From an uncultured Glaciecola sp. (GTDB lineage: Bacteria > Pseudomonadota > Gammaproteobacteria > Enterobacterales > Alteromonadaceae), in the NCBI GenBank assembly GCA_947496235.1, contig CANMCE010000001.1, positions 62,001 to 126,000 of the forward strand: DNA of 64,000 nt, in the 5' to 3' direction. The position numbers were made by a program, and so were the translations under genes. The notes under the pieces are model-generated. The model made no database searches, was not told the DNA's origin, and saw only the letters and a program-made list of their open reading frames with translations. Below are positions 15,367-24,301 of this stretch, in pieces. Each line of letters opens with the position of its first letter. The first letter of the stretch is position 1.

Positions 15367-16027
15367 CCTTTCTATATTTTCGGCATTTTTAGTGGGACTG
15401 GCCGGTAGCGTGCATTGTATCGGCATGTGTGGCGGTGTGATTTCAGCGTTCTCCTTCGCGACACCGCCAAATGCGAATAAACAACTTTATTCTCTCGCCT
15501 ACAACCTTGGTAGGATATTGACCTATGCCTTTTTAGGAGCAATTACCGGATATTTAGGCAGCATTGTTTCCAGCAGTTTGGTAACTGATGTTCCTGTTTT
15601 ACGTTATGTCAGCATCGCTTTTTTATTTCTGTTGGCATTTTATATTAGTGGGATCTGGCGTTTGCTGTCGCATTTAGAAGCTGCGGGAAAGATTATTTGG
15701 AAGCGCATTCAGCCCTTAAGTAAGAAGTTTTTACCGGCCAAAACACCGTTTCACGCCATTGCATATGGCGCCATCTGGGGATTTCTTCCCTGTGGGCTAA
15801 TTTATTCAGCCTTAACTTGGAGCCTAGCATCCGGAAGTGCTACTCAAGGCGCTTTATTGATGTTTAGTTTTGGGTTAGGCACCCTGCCTTCCCTGTTGAT
15901 CATTAGCTTTGGATTACAAAGTTTACTGCCTTACTTTCAACACCCTATAAGTCGTTATCTAATAGCTGCGAGCATATTCTTAAGTGGATTAATTTTGCTT
16001 TTTCAGGAATTTGGCGTTACAGTGTAG
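15359..16027 (+). CDS. Sulfite exporter TauE/SafE-like family membrane protein (UreH/DsbD-like)
   Basis: A 222-residue protein of about six transmembrane helices with the conserved GLAGSVHCIGMCGG near the start and GFLPCGLIYSAL in the middle; the Cys pairs resemble those of DsbD/CcdA-related transporters. Members are regularly encoded beside cbb3 assembly genes in gammaproteobacteria and may take part in copper handling or thiol transfer; the substrate is not established. Its ATG lies inside the end of ccoS (8-base overlap). Confidence 0.85.
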   Translation: MSDLSIFSAFLVGLAGSVHCIGMCGGVISAFSFATPPNANKQLYSLAYNLGRILTYAFLGAITGYLGSIVSSSLVTDVPVLRYVSIAFLFLLAFYISGIWRLLSHLEAAGKIIWKRIQPLSKKFLPAKTPFHAIAYGAIWGFLPCGLIYSALTWSLASGSATQGALLMFSFGLGTLPSLLIISFGLQSLLPYFQHPISRYLIAASIFLSGLILLFQEFGVTV

Positions 16028-16055
16028 TCACTTAAATCTACATTTATAAAACGCA

Positions 16056-16796
16056 ATGTCAAACGTACCTGAACTTTCCATTCATTGTCAAAGTTGCAGT
16101 TTTAGCCATCTTTGCCTGCCAGTGGCACTTAATAAAAACGAATTAGAATCACTTGATGACATCATTGAGCGCAAACGCCCTTTGCATAAACACGATAAAT
16201 TAGTCAGAGCTGGGGATAAATTTCACAGTTTATATGCGGTACGATCTGGTTCATTTAAGTCTTATGTCAGTGATAAAGACGGCGTTGAACAGATAATAGG
16301 TTTTCATTTCCCTGGGGATATTATTGGTTTTGATGCCTTAAAAGAAAACTTACACCAAAGTTATACACAAGCCTTAGAAACAGCTATGGTGTGTGAACTT
16401 CCCTATCAAACACTTGAGCAGGTATCAGTTCGTTATCCTAAGCTTAGACAACAAATTATGCGTTTTATGAGTGCTGAGATAAAACACGATCATGATTTAA
16501 TGATGTTGTTGAGCAAGCGTAGTGCTGAAGAACGTTTATTACATTTCATCAGTCATTTGTCACAACGCTTTGATGAGCGTGGGTTTTCTGCCAGACAATT
16601 TAACTTATCAATGACCCGTAATGAAATTGGTAACTACCTAGGCTTAACGGTTGAAACTATCAGTCGTTTATTGACTAGATTTCAAAAAGAAGGCTTAATC
16701 AAAGTCGAAGGTAAACTCATTACTATTGAAAACGTTGATGGACTTAAACAGCGCCTTCCTGAATCAGACATTCCATTTACTGCGGTAAACGAATAA
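16056..16796 (+). CDS. fnr: FNR/EtrA oxygen-sensing transcriptional regulator
   Basis: A 246-residue CRP/FNR regulator, strongly similar to E. coli FNR over its length. The [4Fe-4S] cluster cysteines are Cys11, Cys14, Cys20 ([10 protein letters not shown]) and Cys113 (MVCELPY). The C-terminal HTH keeps Glu200, Ser203 and Arg204 in [10 protein letters not shown], the residues that read TTGAT half sites. It should activate ccoNOQP through the box at 8778-8791. It lies directly after the oxidase assembly genes and is followed by a terminator. Confidence 0.96.
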   Translation: MSNVPELSIHCQSCSFSHLCLPVALNKNELESLDDIIERKRPLHKHDKLVRAGDKFHSLYAVRSGSFKSYVSDKDGVEQIIGFHFPGDIIGFDALKENLHQSYTQALETAMVCELPYQTLEQVSVRYPKLRQQIMRFMSAEIKHDHDLMMLLSKRSAEERLLHFISHLSQRFDERGFSARQFNLSMTRNEIGNYLGLTVETISRLLTRFQKEGLIKVEGKLITIENVDGLKQRLPESDIPFTAVNE

Positions 16797-16832
16797 GTTA
16801 CTGACTTTCTAGAGTTTAATTGATCTATCCCA

Positions 16833-16865
16833 AAGAGGTTATGTTCTATACATAACCTCTTTTTT
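16833..16865 (+). terminator. Intrinsic terminator after fnr
   Basis: AAGAGGTTATG (16833-16843) pairs perfectly with CATAACCTCTT (16851-16861) across a 7-base loop, followed by T's. Confidence 0.92.
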
Positions 16866-16901
16866 ATATACTGGCTATGTATCAATATAAGGAGATAGAC
16901 C

Positions 16902-17804
16902 ATGTTTGCTTGTACCCATATTCTCGCCGTTTTCGATCCTCATACCCACGAACTACAACCGGCACTCGCTAGAGCTTTAACATTGGCAAAAAGGGTCGAT
17001 GGCTGCAAGGTGACTCTTGTATCATGTATTTACGACAGTACTTTCGATATGACGAATATTCTAACGTCTGAAGAAAGATTCGACATGAAACAAGCGCTTG
17101 TGCTTAGCCAAAAGGAAAAAATGCAAAAGGCCTTGGCTCAGTATCCGGATGCAGAAGTAAATATTGAGGTTGTTTGGCATAAAAAGGTACATAAAGGACT
17201 CGTCAATTTAGCTACCGAAGAAAACTGTGATCTCATCATTAAATCCTGTAAAGCCCATGAAAAAATTGGACAAAAGCTCTTCACACCGCACGATTGGCAA
17301 TTATTACGCGAAAGTTCTGTGAATGTTCTGATGGTCAAAGATCATGACTGGCCTGACAATGGAAAAATTGTCGCAGCATTAAGTATCAATGCCAATGACA
17401 AAACCCACAGTTTACTCAACGACAAAATCGTTGCTACAGCTCAGGCTTTGACCGGCGCGTTAAATGCTGAATTGCATTTAGCAAACACTTTTGTCGGCGC
17501 TCCGATACATGTCAGCGTTGAAGTACCTAGCTTCTCAGCCGAAGTTTATAATCAAACATTAAAGGAAAAGCACACTGAATTAATGAAAGCGGTAGCTAAA
17601 ACTGAAAATATTCCCGAATCCAATTTACATATTGCAGAGGGTTTACCCGAGGATATTATTCCTGAATGGTGCAGTGAATTAGATGCCGAAATGCTAGTAC
17701 TAGGTTCAGTAGGACGCAGTGGTTTAAGCGCAGCTTTATTAGGAAATACTGCCGAGCACATCATTGACCAATTGAATTGCGATACTTTAGTCGTTAAACC
17801 TTAA
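16902..17804 (+). CDS. uspE: Universal stress protein UspE
   Basis: A 300-residue protein made of two tandem Usp domains (about 1-150 and 155-300). The second ends with the ATP-binding-type segment LGSVGRSGLSAALLGNTAEHII. A ribosome binding site AAGGAG lies 8 bases upstream. The order fnr-uspE-ttcA is shared with Shewanella and, roughly, E. coli. UspE affects stress survival and cell aggregation; the direct biochemical role is not known. Confidence 0.94.
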   Translation: MFACTHILAVFDPHTHELQPALARALTLAKRVDGCKVTLVSCIYDSTFDMTNILTSEERFDMKQALVLSQKEKMQKALAQYPDAEVNIEVVWHKKVHKGLVNLATEENCDLIIKSCKAHEKIGQKLFTPHDWQLLRESSVNVLMVKDHDWPDNGKIVAALSINANDKTHSLLNDKIVATAQALTGALNAELHLANTFVGAPIHVSVEVPSFSAEVYNQTLKEKHTELMKAVAKTENIPESNLHIAEGLPEDIIPEWCSELDAEMLVLGSVGRSGLSAALLGNTAEHIIDQLNCDTLVVKP

Positions 17805-17816
17805 TTCATAGTTAGG

Positions 17817-17872
17817 CACAGCAAAAAGTACATTATTTTCTATTGAATAATGTATAATTTTGCTGTGTTTTA
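17817..17872 (+). terminator. Long bipartite stem-loop after uspE
   Basis: CACAGCAAAA (17817-17826) pairs with TTTTGCTGTG (17858-17867), and inside it ACATTATT (17830-17837) pairs with AATAATGT (17846-17853); a T-rich stretch follows. It probably terminates uspE transcription ahead of ttcA. Confidence 0.8.
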
Positions 17873-17892
17873 GTTATTGAGATTGAGTAAAG

Positions 17893-18786
17893 GTGTTAGC
17901 AACCTCTTCCAACAGTTTTAAAAAATTACAAAAAAGAATTCGCCGAGAAACTGGAAAAGCCATTATTGATTTTTCAATGATTGCTGATGGCGATAAGGTT
18001 ATGGTGTGTCTTTCTGGTGGCAAAGACAGTTATACACTATTAGATACTTTGTTATATTTGCAAAAAGTCGCGCCTATTTCCTTTTCTATAGTGGCGGTTA
18101 ATCTAGACCAAAAACAGCCTGGTTTTCCTGAGCATGTGCTGCCAGAATACTTGCAAACCTTGGGGGTTGAGTATCGTATCGTTGAAGAAGATACTTACTC
18201 CATTGTAAAAGATAAAATTCCTGAAGGAAAAACCACCTGTTCACTTTGCTCTAGGCTTAGACGTGGCATTCTATATACCACTGCAAGTCAAATTGGTGCC
18301 ACAAAGATCGCGTTGGGTCACCATAGAGACGACATGCTAGAAACTTTATTTTTAAACATGTTTTATGGTGGCAAATTAAAATCTATGCCAGCCAAATTAG
18401 TCAGTGATGATGGTAATCATACGGTAATTCGTCCACTGGCCTATTGCGCCGAATCTGATATTGCTAAATATTCTGAAGCCATGCAGTTCCCAATTATTCC
18501 TTGCAATCTTTGTGGATCTCAAGAGAATTTACAACGTAAAAACATCAAATTGATGCTTCAAGACTGGAATAAACGTTTCCCAGGGCGCATTGAATCAATG
18601 TTCAGAGCAATTCAATCGGTTACGCCATCGCATTTATTGGATCGTAATTTATTTGATTTTGAACAATTAGAAAGTAATTTTGATTATAAAGCACAAGGGG
18701 ATACCGCATTTGATACAGAAGATAATTTTGTTCAACGCTCCCCCATTGAAGATTCTTCTACTATATCCATAGTAGAAATTAAATAG
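17893..18786 (+). CDS. ttcA: tRNA 2-thiocytidine(32) synthetase TtcA
   Basis: A 297-residue PP-loop ATPase that thiolates cytidine 32 of certain tRNAs. The PP-loop SGGKDS is at 41-46, and the iron-sulphur cysteines are Cys116/Cys119 ([10 protein letters not shown]) and Cys204 (CNLCGS). Start is GTG; no ATG upstream fits, and the ribosome binding site is weak, so the exact start is somewhat uncertain. rssA follows 12 bases later on the same strand. Confidence 0.95.
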   Translation: MLATSSNSFKKLQKRIRRETGKAIIDFSMIADGDKVMVCLSGGKDSYTLLDTLLYLQKVAPISFSIVAVNLDQKQPGFPEHVLPEYLQTLGVEYRIVEEDTYSIVKDKIPEGKTTCSLCSRLRRGILYTTASQIGATKIALGHHRDDMLETLFLNMFYGGKLKSMPAKLVSDDGNHTVIRPLAYCAESDIAKYSEAMQFPIIPCNLCGSQENLQRKNIKLMLQDWNKRFPGRIESMFRAIQSVTPSHLLDRNLFDFEQLESNFDYKAQGDTAFDTEDNFVQRSPIEDSSTISIVEIK

Positions 18787-18798
18787 TAAGGATACTAA

Positions 18799-19707
18799 GT
18801 GAAAATTGGAATTGCACTTGGCGCAGGCGCGGCTAGAGGTTGGGCACATATTGGTATTATAAAAGCCCTTGAGGAACTTGGCGTTAAGATAGACGTAGTT
18901 GCAGGTTGTTCTATTGGAGCATATGTCGGTGCAGCATACGCCAGTGGTAAGTTAAATGAACTTGAAGAATGGGCAAATACCTTGTCTGAATGGCAAGTAT
19001 TTACCTTGTTGGGTATCGGCTTTCGTCGAGGCGGTCTTGCGAGCGGGCAAAAAGTATTTGAAAAACATAGAAATGAATTCTGTGCTAAATCTTTTGAAAC
19101 TATGCAAAAACCCTTTACTGCAGTGGCAACAGATCTCTATTCAGGTAAGGAAGTCATATTTAATAAAGGCGATATTAATGATGCTATCCAAGCTTCCTGT
19201 GCTATCCCTGCCCTATTTGCGCCCATAGAACATGAAGGGCGATGGTTAGTTGATGGTGCGGTTGTAAACCCAGTGCCTGTAAATCAATGTCGTCAACTTG
19301 GCGCAGATTTCGTAATCGCAGTAAACCTATCAGCCGATTTTCGACCTGAGTTGATTGAAAAGTTCGAACATGAACATGAGGAAGTGCAACAGCGGACTGA
19401 CGAATTCATGGAAAAAGGCAGTTCCGGTTTTATGAAACAATGGTTCTCCCCGACGCCAAAATCAGATAAAAAGTCTCCACCTGGGATCATGGGCGTAATG
19501 TCGTCTGCGTTAGAGATATTGCAAGCGAGAGTTACAAGATCTCGTTTAGCGGGTGATCCGCCGGATATTTTGATAGAACCACAACTTCGAGATGTTGGCT
19601 TATTAGATTTTCATAGAGCGGAAGAACTGTCTATTGAAGGATACAAAGCCGTTCAGCGTTTGTCACAACAAATTCAATATCAGTTAAATATTACTCAAGA
19701 AGATTGA
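18799..19707 (+). CDS. rssA: Patatin-like phospholipase RssA family
   Basis: A 302-residue patatin-like protein: GAGAARGWAHIG (glycine-rich oxyanion motif), nucleophile GCSIG with Ser38, and catalytic DGA near 152. Start is GTG, directly giving MKIGIALGAGAARG. RssA-type proteins are predicted serine lipid hydrolases; their substrates are unclear. The 3' end overlaps the leftward DUF2987 gene by 13 bases. Confidence 0.88.
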   Translation: MKIGIALGAGAARGWAHIGIIKALEELGVKIDVVAGCSIGAYVGAAYASGKLNELEEWANTLSEWQVFTLLGIGFRRGGLASGQKVFEKHRNEFCAKSFETMQKPFTAVATDLYSGKEVIFNKGDINDAIQASCAIPALFAPIEHEGRWLVDGAVVNPVPVNQCRQLGADFVIAVNLSADFRPELIEKFEHEHEEVQQRTDEFMEKGSSGFMKQWFSPTPKSDKKSPPGIMGVMSSALEILQARVTRSRLAGDPPDILIEPQLRDVGLLDFHRAEELSIEGYKAVQRLSQQIQYQLNITQED

Positions 19708-20327
19708 GTGAGCGCAGTAATACGCAATGGCGTTTCGGTAAACTCAATGGTGACAAGATCCTTTATGTCTTGCTCTGATAATTCAAGTCGACCATTGATG
19801 ATTTCGTGACCAGATTTGAGTTTTTCGTAGTTCAAATCGTCAAAGTGAATAACTAGACCAGAAACCGAAGGCATCATAAAAGATAAAAAGCCGCCCATAT
19901 CTTCAAAGAAAATTGCATACTGATTGAATAACTCAGTCAATTCCTGTTGTGAATATGCATTTTTTACTAATTCTGGAATAGTTTCTAATTGAACAGACAT
20001 ATCGCATTTATTAGCTGCATCATTCAATTGTAAAATGACTTTTGCATTTACCATATTCAGTGCCCGCTCAAGGGGGACTGTAAATCTGTTTTCACTGGTA
20101 ATATTGATAGGAATCTGTTTTTTATCAGTACTTATTCTAGCCTCGGTTATTTCGCACATAGTTTGTCTTTCTATATGTCTCAAACCAAAGGCAAATTGTA
20201 ATTTATTAGTGTCTTCACTATTTAATTTGCGTACATGGCTATAAAAACTCTTATATTCTAATACAAGTTCTTCCGCCGCACTTAAACCAGAAAACACACT
20301 TAAAACTACAATTAAAAAATACTTCAC
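19695..20327 (-). CDS. DUF2987-type exported protein
   Basis: A 210-residue protein with a cleavable signal peptide (MKYFLIVVLSVFSGLSAAEE; cleavage after SA near 17). Two cysteines (about 68 and 119) may form a disulphide. It resembles DUF2987 proteins of Alteromonas and Vibrio relatives, function unknown. Start overlaps the stop of the upstream glucosaminidase gene by 4 bases, so both are in one leftward operon. Confidence 0.7.
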   Translation of the reverse strand: MKYFLIVVLSVFSGLSAAEELVLEYKSFYSHVRKLNSEDTNKLQFAFGLRHIERQTMCEITEARISTDKKQIPINITSENRFTVPLERALNMVNAKVILQLNDAANKCDMSVQLETIPELVKNAYSQQELTELFNQYAIFFEDMGGFLSFMMPSVSGLVIHFDDLNYEKLKSGHEIINGRLELSEQDIKDLVTIEFTETPLRITALTQSS

Positions 20328-21106
20328 GTTGAAATTAATTCCCTGTTGATACGAATCATTTGTTTTAATTCTTCAATGTATTCTTCACCACGCTCCGAAT
20401 ACTTGCTTAAACCCTCGACTAACCGGGTCGCCGCTATTTTTTGTTGATTTTCTCTAAGTTCTTGGCGAATTGTACGAAGCTCTTTATAAGCCGGATGGCT
20501 ATTCAGATTTCTCATGTAGGAGTACATCGCACTAGAAAGATTATCAAATTTAGCTACTTCATGTGATGCGCCATCATTGCGTCGTTTGGGTACAAAGCCG
20601 CAATTTTCAACAAAACACCAAAGCCCAAAGAAGTTATAACCTTTTCGAGCAAAGCGAGAAGTTCCCCAAGCAGATTCGTTCGCGCTTTGGATTAGAACTA
20701 ACTCAGCAGGAATAATATCAACTTTAGCTAATAGTTTGTCGAAAATAACGAGTTCAGGTTGATCCTCATCAACGCGATATTCATCTAACAAAAACGCAAG
20801 TTCTCTTTGCTGCTTTTCGGTTAACTCTTCCCCTGCGACATACTTAGCCCGCCAGGCTTGTATATTTTGCCGGACTTTTAAAATATATTCGTTTTGGGAC
20901 GCAATGGCAGGTTTTAAATAATCAAAGAAAGCTTTCTTTTTTTCTTTAACATTGCTGATTTCAGCGAAATTAGGTACAGGGTCGTCAGAATATTCCACTT
21001 CAGGAATATCCATCACCTCGGAAGGCTCTGGTTGCACCAACCAAATGAGTGCAAGCACTAATACTGAAACGAATATCGAAATACCAATAATTTTAAACTT
21101 ATGCAT
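20324..21106 (-). CDS. Bax-like glucosaminidase-domain peptidoglycan hydrolase
   Basis: A 260-residue protein with an N-terminal membrane anchor (about 7-25) and a C-terminal FlgJ/LytG-type glucosaminidase domain. The catalytic-type glutamate lies in QSANESAWGTSRFA, followed by NFFGLWCF and a SSAMYSYMRNLNSHPAY segment, as in E. coli Bax. It should cleave peptidoglycan glycan strands in the periplasm. The gene is within a leftward run between a membrane protein gene (8-base overlap) and the DUF2987 gene (4-base overlap). Confidence 0.87.
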   Translation of the reverse strand: MHKFKIIGISIFVSVLVLALIWLVQPEPSEVMDIPEVEYSDDPVPNFAEISNVKEKKKAFFDYLKPAIASQNEYILKVRQNIQAWRAKYVAGEELTEKQQRELAFLLDEYRVDEDQPELVIFDKLLAKVDIIPAELVLIQSANESAWGTSRFARKGYNFFGLWCFVENCGFVPKRRNDGASHEVAKFDNLSSAMYSYMRNLNSHPAYKELRTIRQELRENQQKIAATRLVEGLSKYSERGEEYIEELKQMIRINRELIST

Positions 21107-21821
21107 CGAAAACTCCTGTAGTTTCAGGGCGATTTATCTCTGTAGTAAGGGTTTTACAGAATAAATCCTGATACAAAATCGCTTTTACATTATGTATATA
21201 CGGTAAAATCCAGATAAAGCCTAACCCAAGGCTCGCAAATCCTGCGAGCATTAGACCGAAAAATATTAAATATAGCAACGCAATTTTATTAAAGTGCTGG
21301 TGCGTCATCTTTACGGATAAAATGGCTGCTTTAAGTGGACCAAGTTGCTTATCTGTAATCAATGGAACTATGAATGTTGACACCATATAGACATAAAATG
21401 CTGGCAATACAAGCAACATGAGCCCAATTTGGGTAAGTAAATCAATTACCACTGCAACTAATCCAAGTGCTGGTAGGAACTTGAAATATTGGAATATTTG
21501 AAATGGACTTGGCTTTAGCTTTCTAGCGGATGTTAGCGACATCATCAAAATACCTGCCCACATCGGGGATATAATTAAGGTATAAAAGAAAAATGCTAAA
21601 GAAAAACTTGGATCTTCAATTTTCTGTATATCTTCAATAGAGCTTATATTAAAGGTATTAACCACGTAAACAGAGAAGATCATAGTAACCGCTAAAATGA
21701 CGACCAACCCTTGGAATAAAGTAAAAGTATTTTGTTTACTGAGCACAAGCGCTCTTTCAAAGAGTTTTCTTACATCTATAGTTTCATTCGGCACTGAATT
21801 CTCTGGCAACTGATTTTCCAT
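21099..21821 (-). CDS. Polytopic membrane protein of unknown function
   Basis: A 240-residue protein with about six transmembrane segments (for example near 37-58, 78-98, 113-140, 175-205) and a hydrophilic N-terminus. The overall look is of the YciC/glycerophosphoryl-diester-like membrane families, but I cannot assign it firmly. It overlaps the next leftward gene (Bax-like) by 8 bases and follows the LysE gene with a 6-base gap, so it shares an operon with both. Confidence 0.65.
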   Translation of the reverse strand: MENQLPENSVPNETIDVRKLFERALVLSKQNTFTLFQGLVVILAVTMIFSVYVVNTFNISSIEDIQKIEDPSFSLAFFFYTLIISPMWAGILMMSLTSARKLKPSPFQIFQYFKFLPALGLVAVVIDLLTQIGLMLLVLPAFYVYMVSTFIVPLITDKQLGPLKAAILSVKMTHQHFNKIALLYLIFFGLMLAGFASLGLGFIWILPYIHNVKAILYQDLFCKTLTTEINRPETTGVFDA

Positions 21822-21827
21822 AGTTTA

Positions 21828-22454
21828 TTAGTTATTTACCACTAGTAGTATGGCCATGCATATTAACACAATCCCCATAGCTCGATCGAACCAATAACCC
21901 TTTTGTTGATAAAGTGATCGAATTTTATGGTGGCTCGTCATAAAGCTTATAAAGATAAACCAACATCCTGTAGCAAACGCTAGATAACATCCGTAGATTA
22001 TTTTAGCTGTTAAGCTGGTTTCTAACGGAATTGCCAAAGAAAACAAAGCGAGAAAAAACAAGGTAGCTTTTGGATTGAGCCCATTGGTAATAAAACCTAT
22101 CCAAAATGCTTGCTGAGTTGTTTGCACTTTTACATTATTCAGATCTTCAGGATTATCAACTGATGAAGCACTCCGCAAACCTGAAATACCTATATAAATT
22201 AGGTATGCCGCGGCTAAGTAAAGCAATACATTGTAAATCCACTGATTGGCTTTGATCAAAAGTCCTATACCCAGCAAAGAATAGGCTACGTGAACTAGAA
22301 TACCAACACCCACACCTATGCTTGTCCAAATCGCTAGCTTTCTTCCCTGCTGCAAGCTTTGCTTTAACACCACCGCGAAGTCTGGTCCAGGACTGGCCAC
22401 TGCAACTGCGTGCATGACAGCAATGGTAAGCCAAACACCAAGATCTAAACCCAT
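21828..22454 (-). CDS. LysE/RhtB-family amino acid exporter
   Basis: A 208-residue protein of about six transmembrane helices with the family signature AVASPGPDFAVVLKQSLQQG near the N-terminus and GLNPKATLFFLALF in the middle. The start is set at ATG 22454, two bases after the sseA stop and with GGGAG upstream; a longer frame to 22508 would run into sseA and lacks a ribosome binding site. Exports an amino acid or related metabolite; which one cannot be predicted. Confidence 0.88.
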   Translation of the reverse strand: MGLDLGVWLTIAVMHAVAVASPGPDFAVVLKQSLQQGRKLAIWTSIGVGVGILVHVAYSLLGIGLLIKANQWIYNVLLYLAAAYLIYIGISGLRSASSVDNPEDLNNVKVQTTQQAFWIGFITNGLNPKATLFFLALFSLAIPLETSLTAKIIYGCYLAFATGCWFIFISFMTSHHKIRSLYQQKGYWFDRAMGIVLICMAILLVVNN

Positions 22455-22456
22455 TA

Positions 22457-23320
22457 TTAACTCCCAGTTTTTATAGGTAAATGCTGCTCTTTGCCCCATT
22501 GCGACCACGAACCATCAAATACTTTCAACGGTTTCAGATCTAGCATATCTGCCGCTTGCGCTAGAATACAGGCAGTTACACCACTACCACAGGAAAATAT
22601 GAGCCCATTTTCTTTTTCAATATCAGCTAACAAATGTGAAATTTCGGCTATTGATTTAAATTCGCCATTTTCCTGTTGTAAGTTTTTATAGTGTAAGTTG
22701 ACGGAATTAGGAATATGACCAGAGCGCAAACCTACGCGAGTTTCTTGCTCTTGCCCTGAAAATCTACCCGGACTTCTAGCATCTAGCAGGCTATATGTGT
22801 TTGTTTCAATATTACTTAATACTTCATCAGCATTCACAAAAACATAGTCTGTACTAGGCTTGGCAACAAATGAATCGATTTTGTTAGCACTGATACAGGA
22901 TGAAGTTACTTGCCGTTCTTCTTGCAACCACTTTGGTAAACCACCAGACAACACAAATACATCAGAGACCCCTGCACTCTTTAACATAAACCAGACTCTT
23001 GAAGCGCAAAAATTGCCAAAATCATCGTACACAATCAAAATATTGTCTGGATTAATGCCTAGTTCATTCATGGCTGTTTCAAATTCATCTAAGGAAGGCA
23101 TGGTGTTCGAATAAGGACTAGATTTATCAACAACATCATGTTGAAAATCAAAAAAAATAGAGTTCGGAATTCTAACTTCAGGGTTTTGCTTCACAATGTC
23201 AGGTTTAACACCCGGCCCCGACGAATCCATAGTGGTAAACAATAACTGAACGTTTTTGTTACGCCAGATATAGTTATTTTCAATGATTAGTTGTAATTCT
23301 TGCGTGCTTATAATTGACAT
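22457..23320 (-). CDS. sseA: 3-mercaptopyruvate sulfurtransferase-like, two rhodanese domains
   Basis: A 287-residue protein with two rhodanese domains; the C-terminal one holds the active-site cysteine Cys244 in CGSGVTAC, the loop characteristic of mercaptopyruvate sulfurtransferases (thiosulfate sulfurtransferases usually have CRKG). The N-terminal domain has no catalytic Cys loop. It transfers sulphur from 3-mercaptopyruvate to thiol acceptors. It is first of the leftward run with lysE after 2 bases. Confidence 0.88.
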   Translation of the reverse strand: MSIISTQELQLIIENNYIWRNKNVQLLFTTMDSSGPGVKPDIVKQNPEVRIPNSIFFDFQHDVVDKSSPYSNTMPSLDEFETAMNELGINPDNILIVYDDFGNFCASRVWFMLKSAGVSDVFVLSGGLPKWLQEERQVTSSCISANKIDSFVAKPSTDYVFVNADEVLSNIETNTYSLLDARSPGRFSGQEQETRVGLRSGHIPNSVNLHYKNLQQENGEFKSIAEISHLLADIEKENGLIFSCGSGVTACILAQAADMLDLKPLKVFDGSWSQWGKEQHLPIKTGS

Positions 23321-23468
23321 ACACTTACCCCTGTAAACTCGGGAGCAAGTGTAACATGTAGTTGATTTTCGGTGAAAATAAAATATGAATTTGAAAAATA
23401 GTTCTGGTTAAATATTAAGATAGATCTGGCAAAACGGACAATGGCTACACCGTTTTTTAAACATTTCT

Positions 23469-23582
23469 TTAATGATAGTATTCATCTAGCGCGTTGAAGT
23501 CAGGCATTACTTCTTCAAGGGCTTTTTTAGCTTTCTGATAAACCGTTTCTAGCTCTTGCTGATCATCATATTCTTCGTACAT
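23469..23582 (-). CDS. Possible 37-residue acidic small protein
   Basis: Between sseA and the tRNA cluster, the minus strand has an ATG at 23582 preceded by AAGGAAAATAC, a good ribosome binding site at normal spacing, and a 37-codon frame ending at TAA 23469. The product starts MYEEYDDQQELETVYQKAKK and reads as a single acidic amphipathic helix with tyrosines at both ends. No family is recognised. It is the only coding candidate in the 428-base gap 23321-23748, which is otherwise empty as far as I can see. Confidence 0.5.
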   Translation of the reverse strand: MYEEYDDQQELETVYQKAKKALEEVMPDFNALDEYYH

Positions 23583-23748
23583 GTATTTTCCTTTTACAGG
23601 TTAAGAAAAAATTATTGGACCTAGACCATAATCATTAAAATTGAAAGTTCATGGCAAAGAAAGAACGTATTGATTTAATTGTACACAGGCTAATAAAGGA
23701 CGCAAACTATAGAAAGTTAATGTCAATTCAAATAAACATTTGAGGAAA

Positions 23749-23835
23749 TGGTGCCCGGGGCCGGACTTGAACCGGCACACTGTTATCAGCGAGGGATTTT
23801 AAATCCCTTGTGTCTACCAATTTCACCACCCGGGC
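23749..23835 (-). tRNA. tRNA-Leu(UAA)
   Basis: Minus-strand cloverleaf with 5' GCCCGGGTGG and encoded 3' CCA at 23751-23749. The anticodon stem GGGAT...ATCCC encloses a loop with TAA, and a long variable arm is present as expected for tRNA-Leu. Last of a Gly-Cys-Leu cluster downstream of pgsA. Confidence 0.95.
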
Positions 23836-23859
23836 ATGGGTGCTTACCGTAGCAGTAAG

Positions 23860-23934
23860 TGGAGGCGCCGACCGGATTCGAACCGGAATAGTACGGATTT
23901 GCAATCCGCTGCATCGCCATTCTGCCACAGCGCC
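23860..23934 (-). tRNA. tRNA-Cys(GCA)
   Basis: Minus-strand cloverleaf with 5' GGCGCTGTGG, anticodon loop TTGCAAA (anticodon GCA), T arm with GGTTCGAATCC, discriminator U and encoded CCA. Middle of the Gly-Cys-Leu cluster. Confidence 0.96.
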
Positions 23935-23968
23935 GTGATTCCAAGTTATAAGTCAAAGACTTAAAATT

Positions 23969-24044
<76 letters not shown>

Positions 24045-24116
24045 ATATTTTGTTTAGCTAGCGTTCTTTGCAACATCTGGTTCGCCAAGCCTTGTCAATC
24101 ACTTCGTGACGAGGCA

Positions 24117-24154
24117 TGTGCTCTACCAACTGAGCTATTCCCGCATATTTTGTT
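24117..24154 (-). pseudogene. 5' remnant of a second tRNA-Gly
   Basis: The 38 bases 24117-24154 repeat 24017-24054 exactly at an offset of 100. They cover the 5' half of tRNA-Gly (acceptor strand and D arm) and about 10 bases of upstream leader. The sequence beyond (24060-24116) does not form anticodon and T arms, so this is a broken duplicate. A tandem tRNA-Gly array that lost one member by internal deletion is the simple explanation. Confidence 0.75.
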
Positions 24155-24301
24155 GCTCACATTTCAAGTTTCGTTACAGCCCCTCGAAATGTGGGCAGAA
24201 TTCTACCGAGATAAATGTATCTGTCAACTACTAAAATTCGATTATTATTCTGTTCAGCTATTTTTTAAACAGAACGCTGTAAAAATAACCTTTTCTGGGT
24301 G

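Noticed and set aside
22455-22508. N-terminal extension of the LysE exporter gene
   Set aside because: The upstream ATG lies inside sseA and lacks a ribosome binding site, whereas ATG 22454 has GGGAG and gives the family N-terminus.
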